Positions 1-9,952 are shown, counted from the stretch's first letter. The stretch: DNA of 64,000 nucleotides from Mucilaginibacter_A sp050954285 (GCA_050954285.1 JBPBPL010000024.1:37393-101392), one strand, 5' to 3'. Notes: generated from the letters alone by a model not told the origin. Made by a program: numbers and translations.

Positions 1-1145
1 TCCGGATATTTGCCCGAAGCAATAATCTCGTCCAGGTTTTTTACCGGTGCTTTATCACCCAGTGAAGCCAGATAAGTGTTGATATCTTCCCGAAAAGTTG
101 CGCCCCAGTTTTGACGTGCCAGCTTGTTAAAATCAGGAATTGCTACGGAATCAACAATGATGGCTCCGGCTTTTTTCAGATCAGCAACAGCCTGTTCAAA
201 CAAAACTTTAACCTGCGGATCGATGTTTCGGTCGGCCAAAATCCGTAACACACCAATACGTGCTCCTTTTAGCCCATCTTTTTTAAGGTATTGCTGATAA
301 TTGGCAGGGATTTTTCCTTTAGAATTTTCAGTCAGCGGATCTTTAGGATCGTATCCCGCAACAACCTGCAAAATCCGCGTGGCATCAGCAACCGAACGCG
401 CAATCGGGCCGCCGGTATCATTTCCCAAAAACAACGGAATAATGCCGCTGCGGCTGCACAAACCGAGCGTTGGCCGAAAACCAACCAAATCATTGTGCGA
501 TGACGGGCCACGGATAGAGTTGCCCGTATCCGTTCCCACACCTGATTCTCCCAGATTTGCTGCCACAGCTGCTGCCGTTCCGCCGCTGGAACCTGCCGTT
601 GTGTGTTCTAAATTGTACGGATTTAATGTTTCGCCAGCAATGGTACTGATGGTTACTTTCGGGCTAAAAGCCCACTCAGCCATGTTTGATTTTGCTAGAA
701 CGATAGCACCGGCATCTTTTAAAAGCTTTACCATGTGCGCATCTTCATCAGGCTTAAAACCTTTGAAAAGGATGGAGCCGCCCGTAGTTTGCAGCCCAAT
801 TGTTTGGTAATTATCCTTGATAATCATCGGGATGCAGTGCAGCGGTCGTAATTTTTTAGTCCGTTTATATTCGGCATCCAAAGCGCGTGCTGTTTTTATC
901 CCCTCAAAATTGGTAACCACAATGGCGTTGAGATGCGTGGATTGATCGTATGCGGCAATCCGTTTCAAATACTCGGAAACTAAAATTTCACAGTTACAAG
1001 TCCGATTTTGAAAAGCCCGGTGGATGGCTTCAATATTGGTTTCCACTACATCAAAATGTTTTGAGCTGAAATGCTGCTTTTGCGCAAATGTACTTTGGAA
1101 CAGGAAAATGCAGAATAGAAGTAGAGTAGTGGTTTTAAATTTCAT
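1..1145 (-). CDS. Exported amidase (amidase signature family), C-terminus cut by window edge
   Basis: About 381 codons are visible, reading from ATG at 1145 leftwards past base 1, so the C-terminus is missing. The protein opens with a signal peptide (MKFKTTTLLLFCIFLFQSTFAQ region, cleavage expected near residue 21). It carries the amidase-signature elements: a lysine in IIKDN, the cis-serine in GSSGG, and the nucleophile serine in GTDTGNSIRGPSSH. These form the Ser-cisSer-Lys triad that hydrolyses amide bonds. The signal peptide puts it outside the cytoplasm. The substrate cannot be told from sequence. It lies downstream of the TldE/TldD pair on the same strand, but a hairpin at 1161-1192 separates them, so it is probably its own transcription unit. 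Confidence 0.88.
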   Translation of the reverse strand, partial: MKFKTTTLLLFCIFLFQSTFAQKQHFSSKHFDVVETNIEAIHRAFQNRTCNCEILVSEYLKRIAAYDQSTHLNAIVVTNFEGIKTARALDAEYKRTKKLRPLHCIPMIIKDNYQTIGLQTTGGSILFKGFKPDEDAHMVKLLKDAGAIVLAKSNMAEWAFSPKVTISTIAGETLNPYNLEHTTAGSSGGTAAAVAANLGESGVGTDTGNSIRGPSSHNDLVGFRPTLGLCSRSGIIPLFLGNDTGGPIARSVADATRILQVVAGYDPKDPLTENSKGKIPANYQQYLKKDGLKGARIGVLRILADRNIDPQVKVLFEQAVADLKKAGAIIVDSVAIPDFNKLARQNWGATFREDINTYLASLGDKAPVKNLDEIIASGKYP

Positions 1146-1160
1146 AATCGTTGTAAAACA

Positions 1161-1192
1161 AAGAAGCACGATCGCAAAGGATCGTGCTTCTT
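1161..1192 (-). terminator. Hairpin terminator after tldE-like gene
   Basis: A perfect 13-bp stem (AAGAAGCACGATC, 1161-1173) pairs with its complement at 1180-1192 around a 6-base loop. It lies between the stop of the TldE-like gene (1208) and the start of the amidase (1145). The right arm overlaps a copy of the window-wide motif, so this is a motif copy paired with a partial inverted copy. On the minus strand no long T run follows the stem, so efficiency is uncertain. Confidence 0.55.
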
Positions 1193-1210
1193 TTATCACC
1201 TAAAATTTTA
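1184..1210 (+). repeat. Window-wide motif copy, TC type
   Basis: Exact core CTTCTTTTATC followed by the A/T tract TAAAATTTTA. It overlaps the last bases of the TldE-like gene and the right arm of the adjacent hairpin. Confidence 0.85.
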
Positions 1211-2539
1211 TACTGCGTCTGATAGTGAACTGAAGGTAAAATCCCGGATTTTCATCGGCGGAATCAGATAGCTCCGGTAAGATTCGACACTGATGCTGCG
1301 TTCGGGTTTGCCCAGTGCTTCTACATTGTTCAGCATAATAATCGGGCTTTCATTAAAGCGAAAGTTTTTAACCGGATACATGATTTTTCCGTTTTCGATA
1401 TAAAACGTACCATCGCGGGTTAAACCGGTTAAAAGAAGCGTTTGCTGATCCACCATCCGGATATACCACAACCGTGAAACCAAAATGCCGCGCTCGGTAC
1501 TTTTAATCAAATCTTCTACGGATGCTGTGCCGCCTTCCATAATAATATTGCTGGGGCCAGGCATAGGTTTAACGCCTTTTTTCTCGGCCCAATAACGAGA
1601 ATAACTCAGGTTTTTAATTACACCTTTATCAATCCAAGTTGTTTTTTCCAGCTTTTCGCCGTCGCGGTTCCAGGTATTCCCGGGTAATTCTGCATTGTAA
1701 GGATCGGAGTAAATGGTTACTTTATCGTCCATCAACTTTTCGCCCAAACGCGTTCCGCCGCCGGGTTTACTTAAAAAACTGCGGCCTTCATCCGCCTGGC
1801 GTGCATCAAACCGGAACATGTTTTCCAACATATAAGTAGCTGCAACCGGTTCTAAAATTACCGTATATTTCCCTGGCTCAATTGCTTTGGCACCCAAAGA
1901 GCGGTTAGCTTTTGTAGCTGCAATTTTTGTTGCTGAAAGTGTATCCAGCTTACCGATGTCGTTAAAACCACGTGCCGCGTAACCAGAAGCGGTACCAGCA
2001 GCGTTGCGGGTAGTTACCGAGAAAATCACATCAGTATCTTTATCGTACCCGAATAACCCTTTGGAGTTCATGAAAGCGTTAAAGCCAGTTGTGTTTTCGA
2101 GGAAACCTGCCGCCTGTAAATTTGCATCTTTACAAACCTGGATACTTTTGGCCACTAAATCGGCGCGGGTATCTGGTGTCATCGCTGCTGTTGCAGAAAC
2201 ATAACCAATGCCGTCCGGAAAATCCTGCGGACCAGCAAGCGGCATGTGTTCCGGGTTTTCGGGTGCCAGCCGAGCCAGTTCTTCTGCTCTTTTAACCACA
2301 GTTTGCAAAGATTGATCATCAAACTGATCGATAGTAGAAGTAGCAGTTTTTTTGCCGAACGTAGAAGTTACTGCGAGGCTCAGCGTACTGATATCGCCAG
2401 CGGTAGAAACGCCGTTGCGTGCATAGCGGATGTTGCCACCTTCGCGGCCATTCAAGCCAACTTCGCATTCATCGGCTTTAGAGAAAGCAAGCACTTTTTT
2501 GAGGATCGTTTGCGCTTCTTCTTTAGTTAATATTGCCAT
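1208..2539 (-). CDS. TldE/PmbA-like subunit of TldD/TldE protease
   Basis: 443 residues of the TldD/PmbA family. The protein aligns by eye with the partner encoded upstream (2695-4332) in the shared C-terminal core (residues IENGKIMYPVKNFRFNES here, IKNGKIVGMLNDVAYQ there). It lacks the HExxxH zinc motif, which is the usual difference between TldE (non-catalytic) and TldD (catalytic). In Escherichia coli the TldD-TldE heterodimer degrades unfolded peptides and matures microcin B17. I see no signal peptide. The gap to tldD is 155 bases, so the two probably share a transcript with tldD first. Confidence 0.85.
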   Translation of the reverse strand: MAILTKEEAQTILKKVLAFSKADECEVGLNGREGGNIRYARNGVSTAGDISTLSLAVTSTFGKKTATSTIDQFDDQSLQTVVKRAEELARLAPENPEHMPLAGPQDFPDGIGYVSATAAMTPDTRADLVAKSIQVCKDANLQAAGFLENTTGFNAFMNSKGLFGYDKDTDVIFSVTTRNAAGTASGYAARGFNDIGKLDTLSATKIAATKANRSLGAKAIEPGKYTVILEPVAATYMLENMFRFDARQADEGRSFLSKPGGGTRLGEKLMDDKVTIYSDPYNAELPGNTWNRDGEKLEKTTWIDKGVIKNLSYSRYWAEKKGVKPMPGPSNIIMEGGTASVEDLIKSTERGILVSRLWYIRMVDQQTLLLTGLTRDGTFYIENGKIMYPVKNFRFNESPIIMLNNVEALGKPERSISVESYRSYLIPPMKIRDFTFSSLSDAV

Positions 2540-2694
2540 TGATTTGGATTTTTTTCTAAATTATAATTAGTAGATGATCTGAATCTGGATTGATTGGATT
2601 TATGGATTAATTGGAGCCTGGATAGCGATTGAAGAATTTAACAAGCCGCTTACAGATCAATTCCCAAAAATTATCTAAATCCAAAAAACCCAAA

Positions 2695-4332
2695 TCAAAT
2701 TTTTCTCGCTGTATTAATTACATTTACACCATTAAAACGGGTAGTGGCCGAACCATGTGAAACCGCATTGGATTGAGAAGGCTGCCCTTTTCCATCATTA
2801 AAAGCACCACCTAAACGGTAATCACTTTCATCGGCAATAGCCGTGCAAGAGTTCCAGAATTCGCGGGTGTTGGCTTGGTATGCAACATCATTCAGCATAC
2901 CAACAATTTTTCCGTTTTTGATTTCGTAAAACGTTTGTCCGCCAAACTGGAAATTATAACGTTGCTGATCAATCGAGAAAGAACCGTCGCCAATAATATA
3001 AATGCCTTTTTCAGTATTTTTAATCATATCGTCAACACTCAGTTTTGTTTTTCCAGGTTCTAGAGATACATTGGCCATCCGTTGAAACTGCACATCGTTC
3101 CAGCTTTGCGCATAGCAGCAACCCTGAGATTCTTTTAAACCGATAATATGTGCCTGATCGCGGATGGCCTGATAATTCACCAAAATACCATCGCTAATCA
3201 AATCCCATTTTTTGCATTTCACCCCTTCATCATCATAGCCAACCGCACCGAGCGAGCCAACCTGCGTTTTATCGGCCACCACATTAACTAACTTGCTGCC
3301 AAACTGGAACTTTTTAGATTCCCACTTATCAAGTGTTAAAAAACTGGTACCTGCAAAATTAGCTTCGTAACCTAAAACACGGTCAAGTTCTGTTGGGTGC
3401 CCAACAGATTCATGGATCGTGAGCCACAAATGCGAAGGATCCAAAATCAAATCATATTTGCCCGGCTCTACTGTTTTTGCCTTGATTTTTTGGTTCACAT
3501 CATCTGCTGCGGCTTTTACATCTTCCAGCATATCGTAACGGTCTTTATAACGCGTAACGATGCCGGCAACTTTATCCTGCGGCCGGGCATTTAAATATTC
3601 ATAGCCCATGCCAACCGGAGAACTCAACGATTTCCGGGATTGAAATTTGCCCGAAGCCTGATCAATTTTAGTAACCGTAAAACTTGGAAATATCCGGTGA
3701 ATATCCTGATCGATATAAGAACCATCGGTAGAAGCAAAGTATTTCTGCTCATTTACCGCAAAACAGGTAGAATTGATAAAGCTCGCGCCGCCAGCTTTGG
3801 CTGCTGCGTTTACAGACAATAAAAGGTCGGTTTTATCTTTAATCGGAACCTCGAAAGCATTAATTTCAATCGGTGTTTTCCAGCTCACTTCGCCATAACC
3901 TTTCTGCGGAGCTAGCTGCACCGGTTCGGCCTGAATTTTTGAGTTTGCTTTGGCCACAGCTACTGCACGTTCTGCCGTTTTAGCCACATCTTCCTTCGTC
4001 ATATTGTTGGAAGCAGCAAAACCCCAACAACCGTTTGCAATTACGCGGATACCTACGCCTTGCGATTCGGTATTGGCAATATTTTGAATGCGGTTTTCGC
4101 GCGTGATCACCGCCTGGTTTAAGTAACGGCCAATGCGTACATCTGCATAACTGGCACCTTTAGCACGCGCTGCATTCAGCGCAACATCTGCCAATTGCTT
4201 TTTTTGCCGTACATCCATGCCATCATATAAAGCGGCCATCGGGTCAATTGGCCGGGCAAAAGCAGGCATTTCGGGTAGCATTAAAGTGCCCAATCCCAGG
4301 CCCGACAAATACAGAAAATCACTTCTTTTCAA
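2695..4332 (-). CDS. TldD-like zinc metalloprotease subunit with export signal
   Basis: 545 residues. The zinc-binding motif HESVGH (HExxxH) is at residues 307-312, followed by PTELDRVLGYEANFAGTSFL, which is typical of TldD. Unlike cytoplasmic TldD of E. coli (481 residues), this one begins with a leader-like stretch, KRSDFLYLSGLGLG, up to a likely cleavage site at about residue 26 (PAFA), resembling a KR-type Tat signal. The start codon is TTG at 4332, chosen because a clear GGAGG lies seven bases upstream at 4340-4344. It precedes its TldE-like partner, which lacks an obvious signal. Family assignment is firm; location is an inference. Confidence 0.88.
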   Translation of the reverse strand: MKRSDFLYLSGLGLGTLMLPEMPAFARPIDPMAALYDGMDVRQKKQLADVALNAARAKGASYADVRIGRYLNQAVITRENRIQNIANTESQGVGIRVIANGCWGFAASNNMTKEDVAKTAERAVAVAKANSKIQAEPVQLAPQKGYGEVSWKTPIEINAFEVPIKDKTDLLLSVNAAAKAGGASFINSTCFAVNEQKYFASTDGSYIDQDIHRIFPSFTVTKIDQASGKFQSRKSLSSPVGMGYEYLNARPQDKVAGIVTRYKDRYDMLEDVKAAADDVNQKIKAKTVEPGKYDLILDPSHLWLTIHESVGHPTELDRVLGYEANFAGTSFLTLDKWESKKFQFGSKLVNVVADKTQVGSLGAVGYDDEGVKCKKWDLISDGILVNYQAIRDQAHIIGLKESQGCCYAQSWNDVQFQRMANVSLEPGKTKLSVDDMIKNTEKGIYIIGDGSFSIDQQRYNFQFGGQTFYEIKNGKIVGMLNDVAYQANTREFWNSCTAIADESDYRLGGAFNDGKGQPSQSNAVSHGSATTRFNGVNVINTARKI

Positions 4333-4339
4333 TGGTTAT

Positions 4340-4344
4340 CCTCC
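4340..4344 (-). promoter_or_regulatory. Shine-Dalgarno site deciding the TTG start of tldD
   Basis: GGAGG on the minus strand, seven bases before TTG at 4332. Strong sites of this kind are rare in this window and in Bacteroidota generally, so it supports the non-ATG start. Confidence 0.6.
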
Positions 4345-4409
4345 AGATTAAATCATATTTATAAAAGCTCCAATCTAATGCTTTTAAGTTAAACTAAAAG
4401 AGAAAATGT

Positions 4410-6209
4410 TTATAACAATTTTGTTTCAAACCATAAAAAAGCACAAGAAAGCAGGAAAATTAAATAAAATAGGAGGGAAGGAATAAAAATCAGTTCGGTT
4501 TGCTGCTGATTTTGATTTTTCGTTTGTGTTGAAGCAAATTTACGTGCGTATGTCTCTGTTAAATTAATTTTTTGAGTTAATTTTAATGCTTTCCAATCCA
4601 AATTTTCAAAAACATAGATACCTGTAGGTAGATTTTTATCAGCATTTACCATTATCCATCCGGATTTTCTTGGCCAATACACACTTTCCTGCAAAAAAGG
4701 AATATTTTGATTTTGTTGAAAAGCTACATTTGCACCATCAATTTGTGCTGAAATATTTTTGGTTGAAGTGTTCAGCCTTATCGGCACCATACTGTTTTTA
4801 TCAGCATAAATTAGGGTAGAAACAGTTTGTTTTTGAGTGATTTTCCGGGCGGCTTTAGAAATTAATAGCGACCAATACGCCGCATATTCCTTTGTTTTGC
4901 CCGAAAGTTGCCAGCTAAAAGTATTGTTCAAAGTTGATAAAATCAGCCTTCCGGCACCATACAATTTGTTACTTACCACTAAATGATTGGTTTGATCTTG
5001 CACCAAAACCTGCGAACCAGCCTGGTTTTTGATAAACGATGGGTGCTCCGTTTGGATATTTAACCGCAAACCACTTGCATCATTCAACTTTAAATTCAGC
5101 TGTTTCTGTAAATCATTGGATGGATAAACCGCAAAATTTTGCCTGATAAAAGAAGTATTGGCGCTATCCGCCCGAAAAATCAAACCTAAGCCTTTTCGAC
5201 TGGTTTGTGCTAAAATTGCCGCTATTTCTGCCTTGCTTAAATTGCCAAATTCGCTGGCATCACAAATTAAAACATCAAAATTATGAAGCAGTGCCGGCGT
5301 AATTTTTTCCAGCGGTTGCTTGCTCATGTTACCAAAATCGGTTGTTGTTTTATTTTTGCTGATCGTGCTTCGAGCAGCCACGGCATAAGCATTTTCAGCC
5401 AGCCAGTTTTTCAAAAACCGACTTTCAAAATCCGGCGAAGCCGAAAGCATCAGCACTTTCAGCATTTTTTCAGGTTCGATGGTTAATGGCAAAGGTTCAT
5501 TTTCCAGCGTATCTTTTCCGGATAAAGCCAACAGCCTGAAAACCGCCTCGCCGCTTTGCTTCGGAATTGAACTGAAAGAGAAATTCATGCTTCTTTTAGC
5601 ACCTATTTTTACAGAATCTAAACTGGTGTTCAAGCCTTTTAAAACCAGCTTAATTTCACCATTGTTTTGGTTGAGAAAATTGCCTTGCACCCGGAAGTTT
5701 TCGCCCGCATGTAACCGGTGCGTCCAGTTAATTTTTTGAATTCCGGTAGGTAATTTTGGCACGTTGAATTGAACGGGTAATCGATCCAGGTTTTTTAGCT
5801 CATCTTCACTCAAACCATCACCCAAAATATGTACAGTTGTGTTGGTAGGAACCGTTTTTCGCCATAAATCCAAATCAGCAATAAAACGAACCTGGGGCGA
5901 TTTTAAAGTTTTAAAAACAGCTTCATCAGCCGTAAAAATTAATGGTTTTTGCGGGGAAGAAGACTGCTGCAAATGCAAACTATCTTTGCTAAAACCATCC
6001 GTCAGCAAAAAAAAATCATGCTCCGTATTGATGCTTCTTTTACCGCTATAAAACGGCGGAACCGCAAGGCAAACTAAACTTGCCACTGCTAAAAAAGAAG
6101 TTAGCAGGCGCAAAACCAACCGCTGTTTACTACCGCGTTTGATCTCTTTCCAAAACAGGAAAATCAGTAGTAAAAGCGAGGCTGAGAAAACCAAAATATT
6201 CCACATCAT
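4410..6209 (-). CDS. Membrane protein of MoxR/BatA cluster, unknown function
   Basis: 599 residues. There are two transmembrane helices near the N-terminus (about residues 5-20 and 33-53) and one at the extreme C-terminus (about 577-596), with a large non-membrane part between them. Residues about 250-420 (MLSASPDFESRFLKNWL ... FDVLICDASEF) look like the class I glutamine-amidotransferase-like fold seen in BatA-cluster proteins, but I see no catalytic cysteine. Its start overlaps the upstream gene by four bases (ATGA), so it is translationally coupled as the last gene of the MoxR operon. Three copies of the window-wide motif or near copies fall inside it (for example 5586-5610 and 6030-6053). 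No specific function is assigned. Confidence 0.8.
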   Translation of the reverse strand: MMWNILVFSASLLLLIFLFWKEIKRGSKQRLVLRLLTSFLAVASLVCLAVPPFYSGKRSINTEHDFFLLTDGFSKDSLHLQQSSSPQKPLIFTADEAVFKTLKSPQVRFIADLDLWRKTVPTNTTVHILGDGLSEDELKNLDRLPVQFNVPKLPTGIQKINWTHRLHAGENFRVQGNFLNQNNGEIKLVLKGLNTSLDSVKIGAKRSMNFSFSSIPKQSGEAVFRLLALSGKDTLENEPLPLTIEPEKMLKVLMLSASPDFESRFLKNWLAENAYAVAARSTISKNKTTTDFGNMSKQPLEKITPALLHNFDVLICDASEFGNLSKAEIAAILAQTSRKGLGLIFRADSANTSFIRQNFAVYPSNDLQKQLNLKLNDASGLRLNIQTEHPSFIKNQAGSQVLVQDQTNHLVVSNKLYGAGRLILSTLNNTFSWQLSGKTKEYAAYWSLLISKAARKITQKQTVSTLIYADKNSMVPIRLNTSTKNISAQIDGANVAFQQNQNIPFLQESVYWPRKSGWIMVNADKNLPTGIYVFENLDWKALKLTQKINLTETYARKFASTQTKNQNQQQTELIFIPSLLFYLIFLLSCAFLWFETKLL

Positions 6210-8356
6210 TTTGACCTGTTTATGTGGGTTAAGTTTTGAAAATACGCATTTGATAAACCCTGATCCATGTTGTTTTCTGCCGGCTGCGGCAATTTGGCAA
6301 CTGCCGGAAGCAGTTTCTGAATGGCTTTCTCAACTGTTAAAATATCATGACTATTGATATTTTTAGGCTGATTTATATTGGATAAAACTTTCCGGAAAGA
6401 AGTAACCGCGGGCAAATAAACCGAAGGGTTTGCTGCTGCTTTGCTGCTCAACTGCATATTGGTTTGCCGCAAAATTTGTAACGAAGCCTCGCCCAAACCA
6501 GTGCCGTTCTTTAACTGATTAAGCAAATTTGCTGCTTGGCGCAGAGCCAGATACGGATCGTTTTGTTTCTTGAAATCCTGCTGCGTTACTGGATCAATAA
6601 TTTTAGTCAGATCGCCGGTCAGGCGTTTTTCTACCGGTTTCAGCGGGGCAATTTTTGCACTCGTTTTGGCCACATACGCGCGCGATTTTTGTTGCAGATC
6701 TTTCAGCAAACGCAAGGCTTTATACGCAAACGGCAACGCTTCCTGCGGTTTGTACGTGCGCAAACGCAACTCGGCACTCCACATTTCATTTAGCGTGGCT
6801 TTCAGTTGATTCTTTGTTTCCGGTTCTAAAAAGCTGGCATCTTCGGCATTGTCGTGCTTATCGGTGTAAGCGTCTAAAATTTTAGTGGCATTACTGAAAT
6901 CTGCCGGATTCGACAGTGAATTCGTACTTTCTGCATCACCGCCAGATTCTGATTCTTCACCCAAAAACTTGCCGTAACGCAAGCGCAAAAGCTTCTGATC
7001 AAAACCTAAATTGTTACTACGTTTTTTAAAATCCTCTACTTTAATCGTATCTTTTTCCTTCAGCAATTGCTCCGTTTCAATAATGATCTGCCGTTCGCTT
7101 CTAAACAGTTCCGGCTTCACATCCAGGCTGTTCACCATGCCTTCCATTTGCATCAGTTTGGCCGTGTCTGCAATAGAAACAATGTAAACTTCTGAACGCG
7201 TTTCCTGATAGTGATTGTCTGTTGCCTTCACATAAAAATATAATTCGTCGCCCGGCTGCATTCCTAAAGCTTTCAAATCCAGCTGTTTCTGTAACTGGTA
7301 TTGCGTTTGATGACCAGGAAACGCAGCCTCAAAACTGATTTTCTGCTCCTTAAATTTCACCGCTTCACCCGTTCCACTGGCGATTGTGGCGTTGATGTAA
7401 GCTTCGCGGATGCCATAATCATCGCTTAATGCTGTTTTTAACAGGGTTTTTTGCGGTTCTCCAAAATCAATTACAGTAGTTGGTTTGGGTGATTGGATGC
7501 GGATGACCGGCGGCTGATCTTTGATGACTTCTACCTGATACAATTCGGAAATTTTACCGTCAAGGTTCACCTGATAAAATCCCGGCGCATGGATCATTCT
7601 GGAAGTTTTCCACAACGTATGATCTGCGTTTGCTGCTTTTAACGGCAGTTTTTCGTGATCATTAAAAATAAAACTGACCTGCTTAACAGCTTTATTCGTG
7701 CTGATTTCCCAATTTACCGTTGCACCGTCTTCCGCAGTTAAAGCAAATTTTTCCTGCTCCCGAGAACTTTTTCCGGTATAAGCAGGTGGTGTAATTTCTA
7801 GGTTAAAGTGCTCAATTTCGGGCAAAATAACTTCCGTTTTTACAGGTTTTTCATTTCCACCAAATACTTCTTTTATCGATGTAAAATGGTTATTTCGGGA
7901 GGAGACTGAAAATTTGCTAACCAAAAAACTAACGAGAAAAGAGGCTGCTAAAATAAAAGCGGCAAATTTCAGACGACTGTAAAACTCTTTTGGCTGAGGC
8001 AATCCTGGTAAAAGCTTTTCTACTTTTTGCCTTTGCAGCCGTTCCAAGATATTAAGTGATTCAGGAGATTTTAAAGCGAGTTCTGCGCTTTCTTCAAGCT
8101 GGGGAAAAGCTGTATTGAGAAAACGGGCAACATCATAAACTTGAATTTTCCAGGAAGAATTTGTAAAAAACAAAATGGCTTCAAAAACAAAAAATAATGG
8201 TAATATCCACCAAAATGAACTTGCAAAATGTGTATGAAAAATGGTGCTTAAAAACAGTGCTGCCGCTAAAGCCAAAAACACGTATGACAAAACATTGCTG
8301 ATCTGCCATTTTTTTTGCCAGTTGCTGATAATCAAATTTCCTCTTGGCTCAACCAT
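6206..8356 (-). CDS. Large membrane protein of MoxR/BatA cluster (DUF4175-like)
   Basis: 716 residues from ATG at 8356; a GTG at 8410 would reach much further into the upstream gene, so I prefer the ATG, which overlaps that gene by only eight bases. The N-terminal part has about three membrane helices (near residues 22-40, 46-64 and 130-150). A presumably extracytoplasmic region of beta-rich sequence follows (EYPVIRIQSPKP-like stretch around residue 290), then a long charged helical C-terminal half. It resembles the DUF4175-type proteins that accompany MoxR, DUF58 and BatA genes in Bacteroidota. Substrate and role are unknown. Motif copy at 7863-7887 lies inside it. Confidence 0.75.
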   Translation of the reverse strand: MVEPRGNLIISNWQKKWQISNVLSYVFLALAAALFLSTIFHTHFASSFWWILPLFFVFEAILFFTNSSWKIQVYDVARFLNTAFPQLEESAELALKSPESLNILERLQRQKVEKLLPGLPQPKEFYSRLKFAAFILAASFLVSFLVSKFSVSSRNNHFTSIKEVFGGNEKPVKTEVILPEIEHFNLEITPPAYTGKSSREQEKFALTAEDGATVNWEISTNKAVKQVSFIFNDHEKLPLKAANADHTLWKTSRMIHAPGFYQVNLDGKISELYQVEVIKDQPPVIRIQSPKPTTVIDFGEPQKTLLKTALSDDYGIREAYINATIASGTGEAVKFKEQKISFEAAFPGHQTQYQLQKQLDLKALGMQPGDELYFYVKATDNHYQETRSEVYIVSIADTAKLMQMEGMVNSLDVKPELFRSERQIIIETEQLLKEKDTIKVEDFKKRSNNLGFDQKLLRLRYGKFLGEESESGGDAESTNSLSNPADFSNATKILDAYTDKHDNAEDASFLEPETKNQLKATLNEMWSAELRLRTYKPQEALPFAYKALRLLKDLQQKSRAYVAKTSAKIAPLKPVEKRLTGDLTKIIDPVTQQDFKKQNDPYLALRQAANLLNQLKNGTGLGEASLQILRQTNMQLSSKAAANPSVYLPAVTSFRKVLSNINQPKNINSHDILTVEKAIQKLLPAVAKLPQPAENNMDQGLSNAYFQNLTHINRSK

Positions 8357-9890
8357 AAATTGCCTGTTTTTTAGCTTGAGAAGATAAAATCCGTTCCAGT
8401 AAAAACACAAAGAACAGCGCTATCCAGATGCTATGTTTCCAATCAGTTGTTTCAAAGTTTTTAGTGTTTTTAAACACGGTTTCCGTTGGATTTTCTGCAG
8501 ATGGCTGTAGTTGATTTGGAGAAATAATGCGCTTATCGTAATTGCTAAAATCTGGCTGCGGATAGCTTTTATAAATTAAATCCAACATTATTTTGGGGAA
8601 ACTGCTGCTCCAAACCAAATCATTCCAGGCCGGATCAAAATGGCTGTAAAAGTGATAAATGTTTGCCTTTCCGGTTGGGTTTAAGCTTAAAACCGGATTT
8701 CCAAAACCATCCTGCCAAACTTTTTCCGCATCGGTCATGCTTCTTTTATCGGCTAAAAAATGTTGGTATAAACCAATCGGTTCCGGTTCATTTTCAGTAA
8801 AATTTTGTTCAGCATTGATCCAGGAACTGATGGTTTGTGCTTTACCATTTTCGTATTTGAAAATATTACCGCTTAAATTTAATTTTTCAGGAAGCGTTTT
8901 TGGAGGAATTTGATTTGATAACCAGAAAATCCAGTTTTGTTTTATCTGAATCTGATTGAAGTTACTGGCAAAAACAATTTTCATTTTCCGGTTGCTGAAC
9001 TTTTTAACTGCTTGCAACGCCGCTTCCAAATAAGCCGCATCCGCAGAAAACTGGTTTTGGTAAACCGTAATTTTTAAGGTTGAAGTATCTACCAAAACAG
9101 CTTTCTGCGGATTATTTTTAAGCGAAACCATTGGTTTTCCGGCTTCAAAAGAAACCTGAAAACGGGAATTGCCACGATCGGCCGACTGCAAATTTATCGT
9201 GCTAAAAGAAGTACCGTTGGGTTTGCTATTTCCCAAAATTATGCGGATGCTATCTGCAGAAGTTAAAAAAGCGCTTTGAATCCAGATAGAAACCGAATCG
9301 GCAGGCGTATAAGTTTGCCAATGCAATGTTTGGTTTGATGCAGGACGTTTTCCTTGAAAATGTTGCAACAGGCTGGAAGTGAACAAATAAACTTTTGTTT
9401 TTTGCGGCACTTTTTGTTCGGACAATTTTAACAAAGGCCAATAAGCAACTGGGTTTTGCTTAGATTGACGGACGGTATCTTTTAAAACTTCGGCCAATTT
9501 TACTGCCTTAAAAGAAGTATCCAGCAAATGCAGTTCATAACCGGCTTTCAGCAAAGAATCCATCATGGGTTTAAAATGCTGATATACTTCTTTTACCGGT
9601 GTTTTTTCAACCAAAATCCAGCCTTTTGTTTTAGTGGCTCTGGCCGGTTTTTGCCAAAAAGGCCCGGTTAATAAAAATGCCAGCAACAGCAATAACAAAC
9701 AGCGTAAAAGCAGCAGCAGCCAATCGGTAATGCGGAAACTTTGGGAACTTTGCCGCGCACTTTCGCCCAGCAGGGCAATACTGCCGATTTTGAGCGTTTT
9801 GCCGGTTTTGATATGCCACAAATGGATGAGTACCGGAACGATAATTCCGGCGATTGCCCACAGCCATAAAGGATTGATTAGTTGTAGCAT
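8349..9890 (-). CDS. BatA-domain membrane protein
   Basis: 513 residues. The N-terminus (LINPLWLWAIAGIIVPVLIH ... LLLLLRCLLLLLLAFLLTGPFW, about residues 4-82) is a clear BatA/aerotolerance-type N-terminal domain with two membrane helices. A third helix lies near residues 488-505. Between them is a non-membrane region without an obvious von Willebrand MIDAS motif. Genes with this domain sit beside MoxR ATPases and DUF58 proteins and are thought to act in envelope stress or protein-complex assembly. The start follows the DUF58 gene by 62 bases. Motif copies lie inside at 8736-8760 and 9584-9607. The exact role is not known. Confidence 0.82.
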   Translation of the reverse strand: MLQLINPLWLWAIAGIIVPVLIHLWHIKTGKTLKIGSIALLGESARQSSQSFRITDWLLLLLRCLLLLLLAFLLTGPFWQKPARATKTKGWILVEKTPVKEVYQHFKPMMDSLLKAGYELHLLDTSFKAVKLAEVLKDTVRQSKQNPVAYWPLLKLSEQKVPQKTKVYLFTSSLLQHFQGKRPASNQTLHWQTYTPADSVSIWIQSAFLTSADSIRIILGNSKPNGTSFSTINLQSADRGNSRFQVSFEAGKPMVSLKNNPQKAVLVDTSTLKITVYQNQFSADAAYLEAALQAVKKFSNRKMKIVFASNFNQIQIKQNWIFWLSNQIPPKTLPEKLNLSGNIFKYENGKAQTISSWINAEQNFTENEPEPIGLYQHFLADKRSMTDAEKVWQDGFGNPVLSLNPTGKANIYHFYSHFDPAWNDLVWSSSFPKIMLDLIYKSYPQPDFSNYDKRIISPNQLQPSAENPTETVFKNTKNFETTDWKHSIWIALFFVFLLERILSSQAKKQAIYG

Positions 9891-9952
9891 TTTTAGGTTT
9901 CAGCGTTCAGTAGTCAGCTTTTAGCAAATGTTTTACGTTTTATTTATGTTGA

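Noticed and set aside
8357..8410. GTG start at 8410 for the 716-residue membrane protein
   Set aside because: It would overlap the BatA-like gene by 62 bases; ATG 8356 gives an eight-base overlap and a sensible N-terminus.
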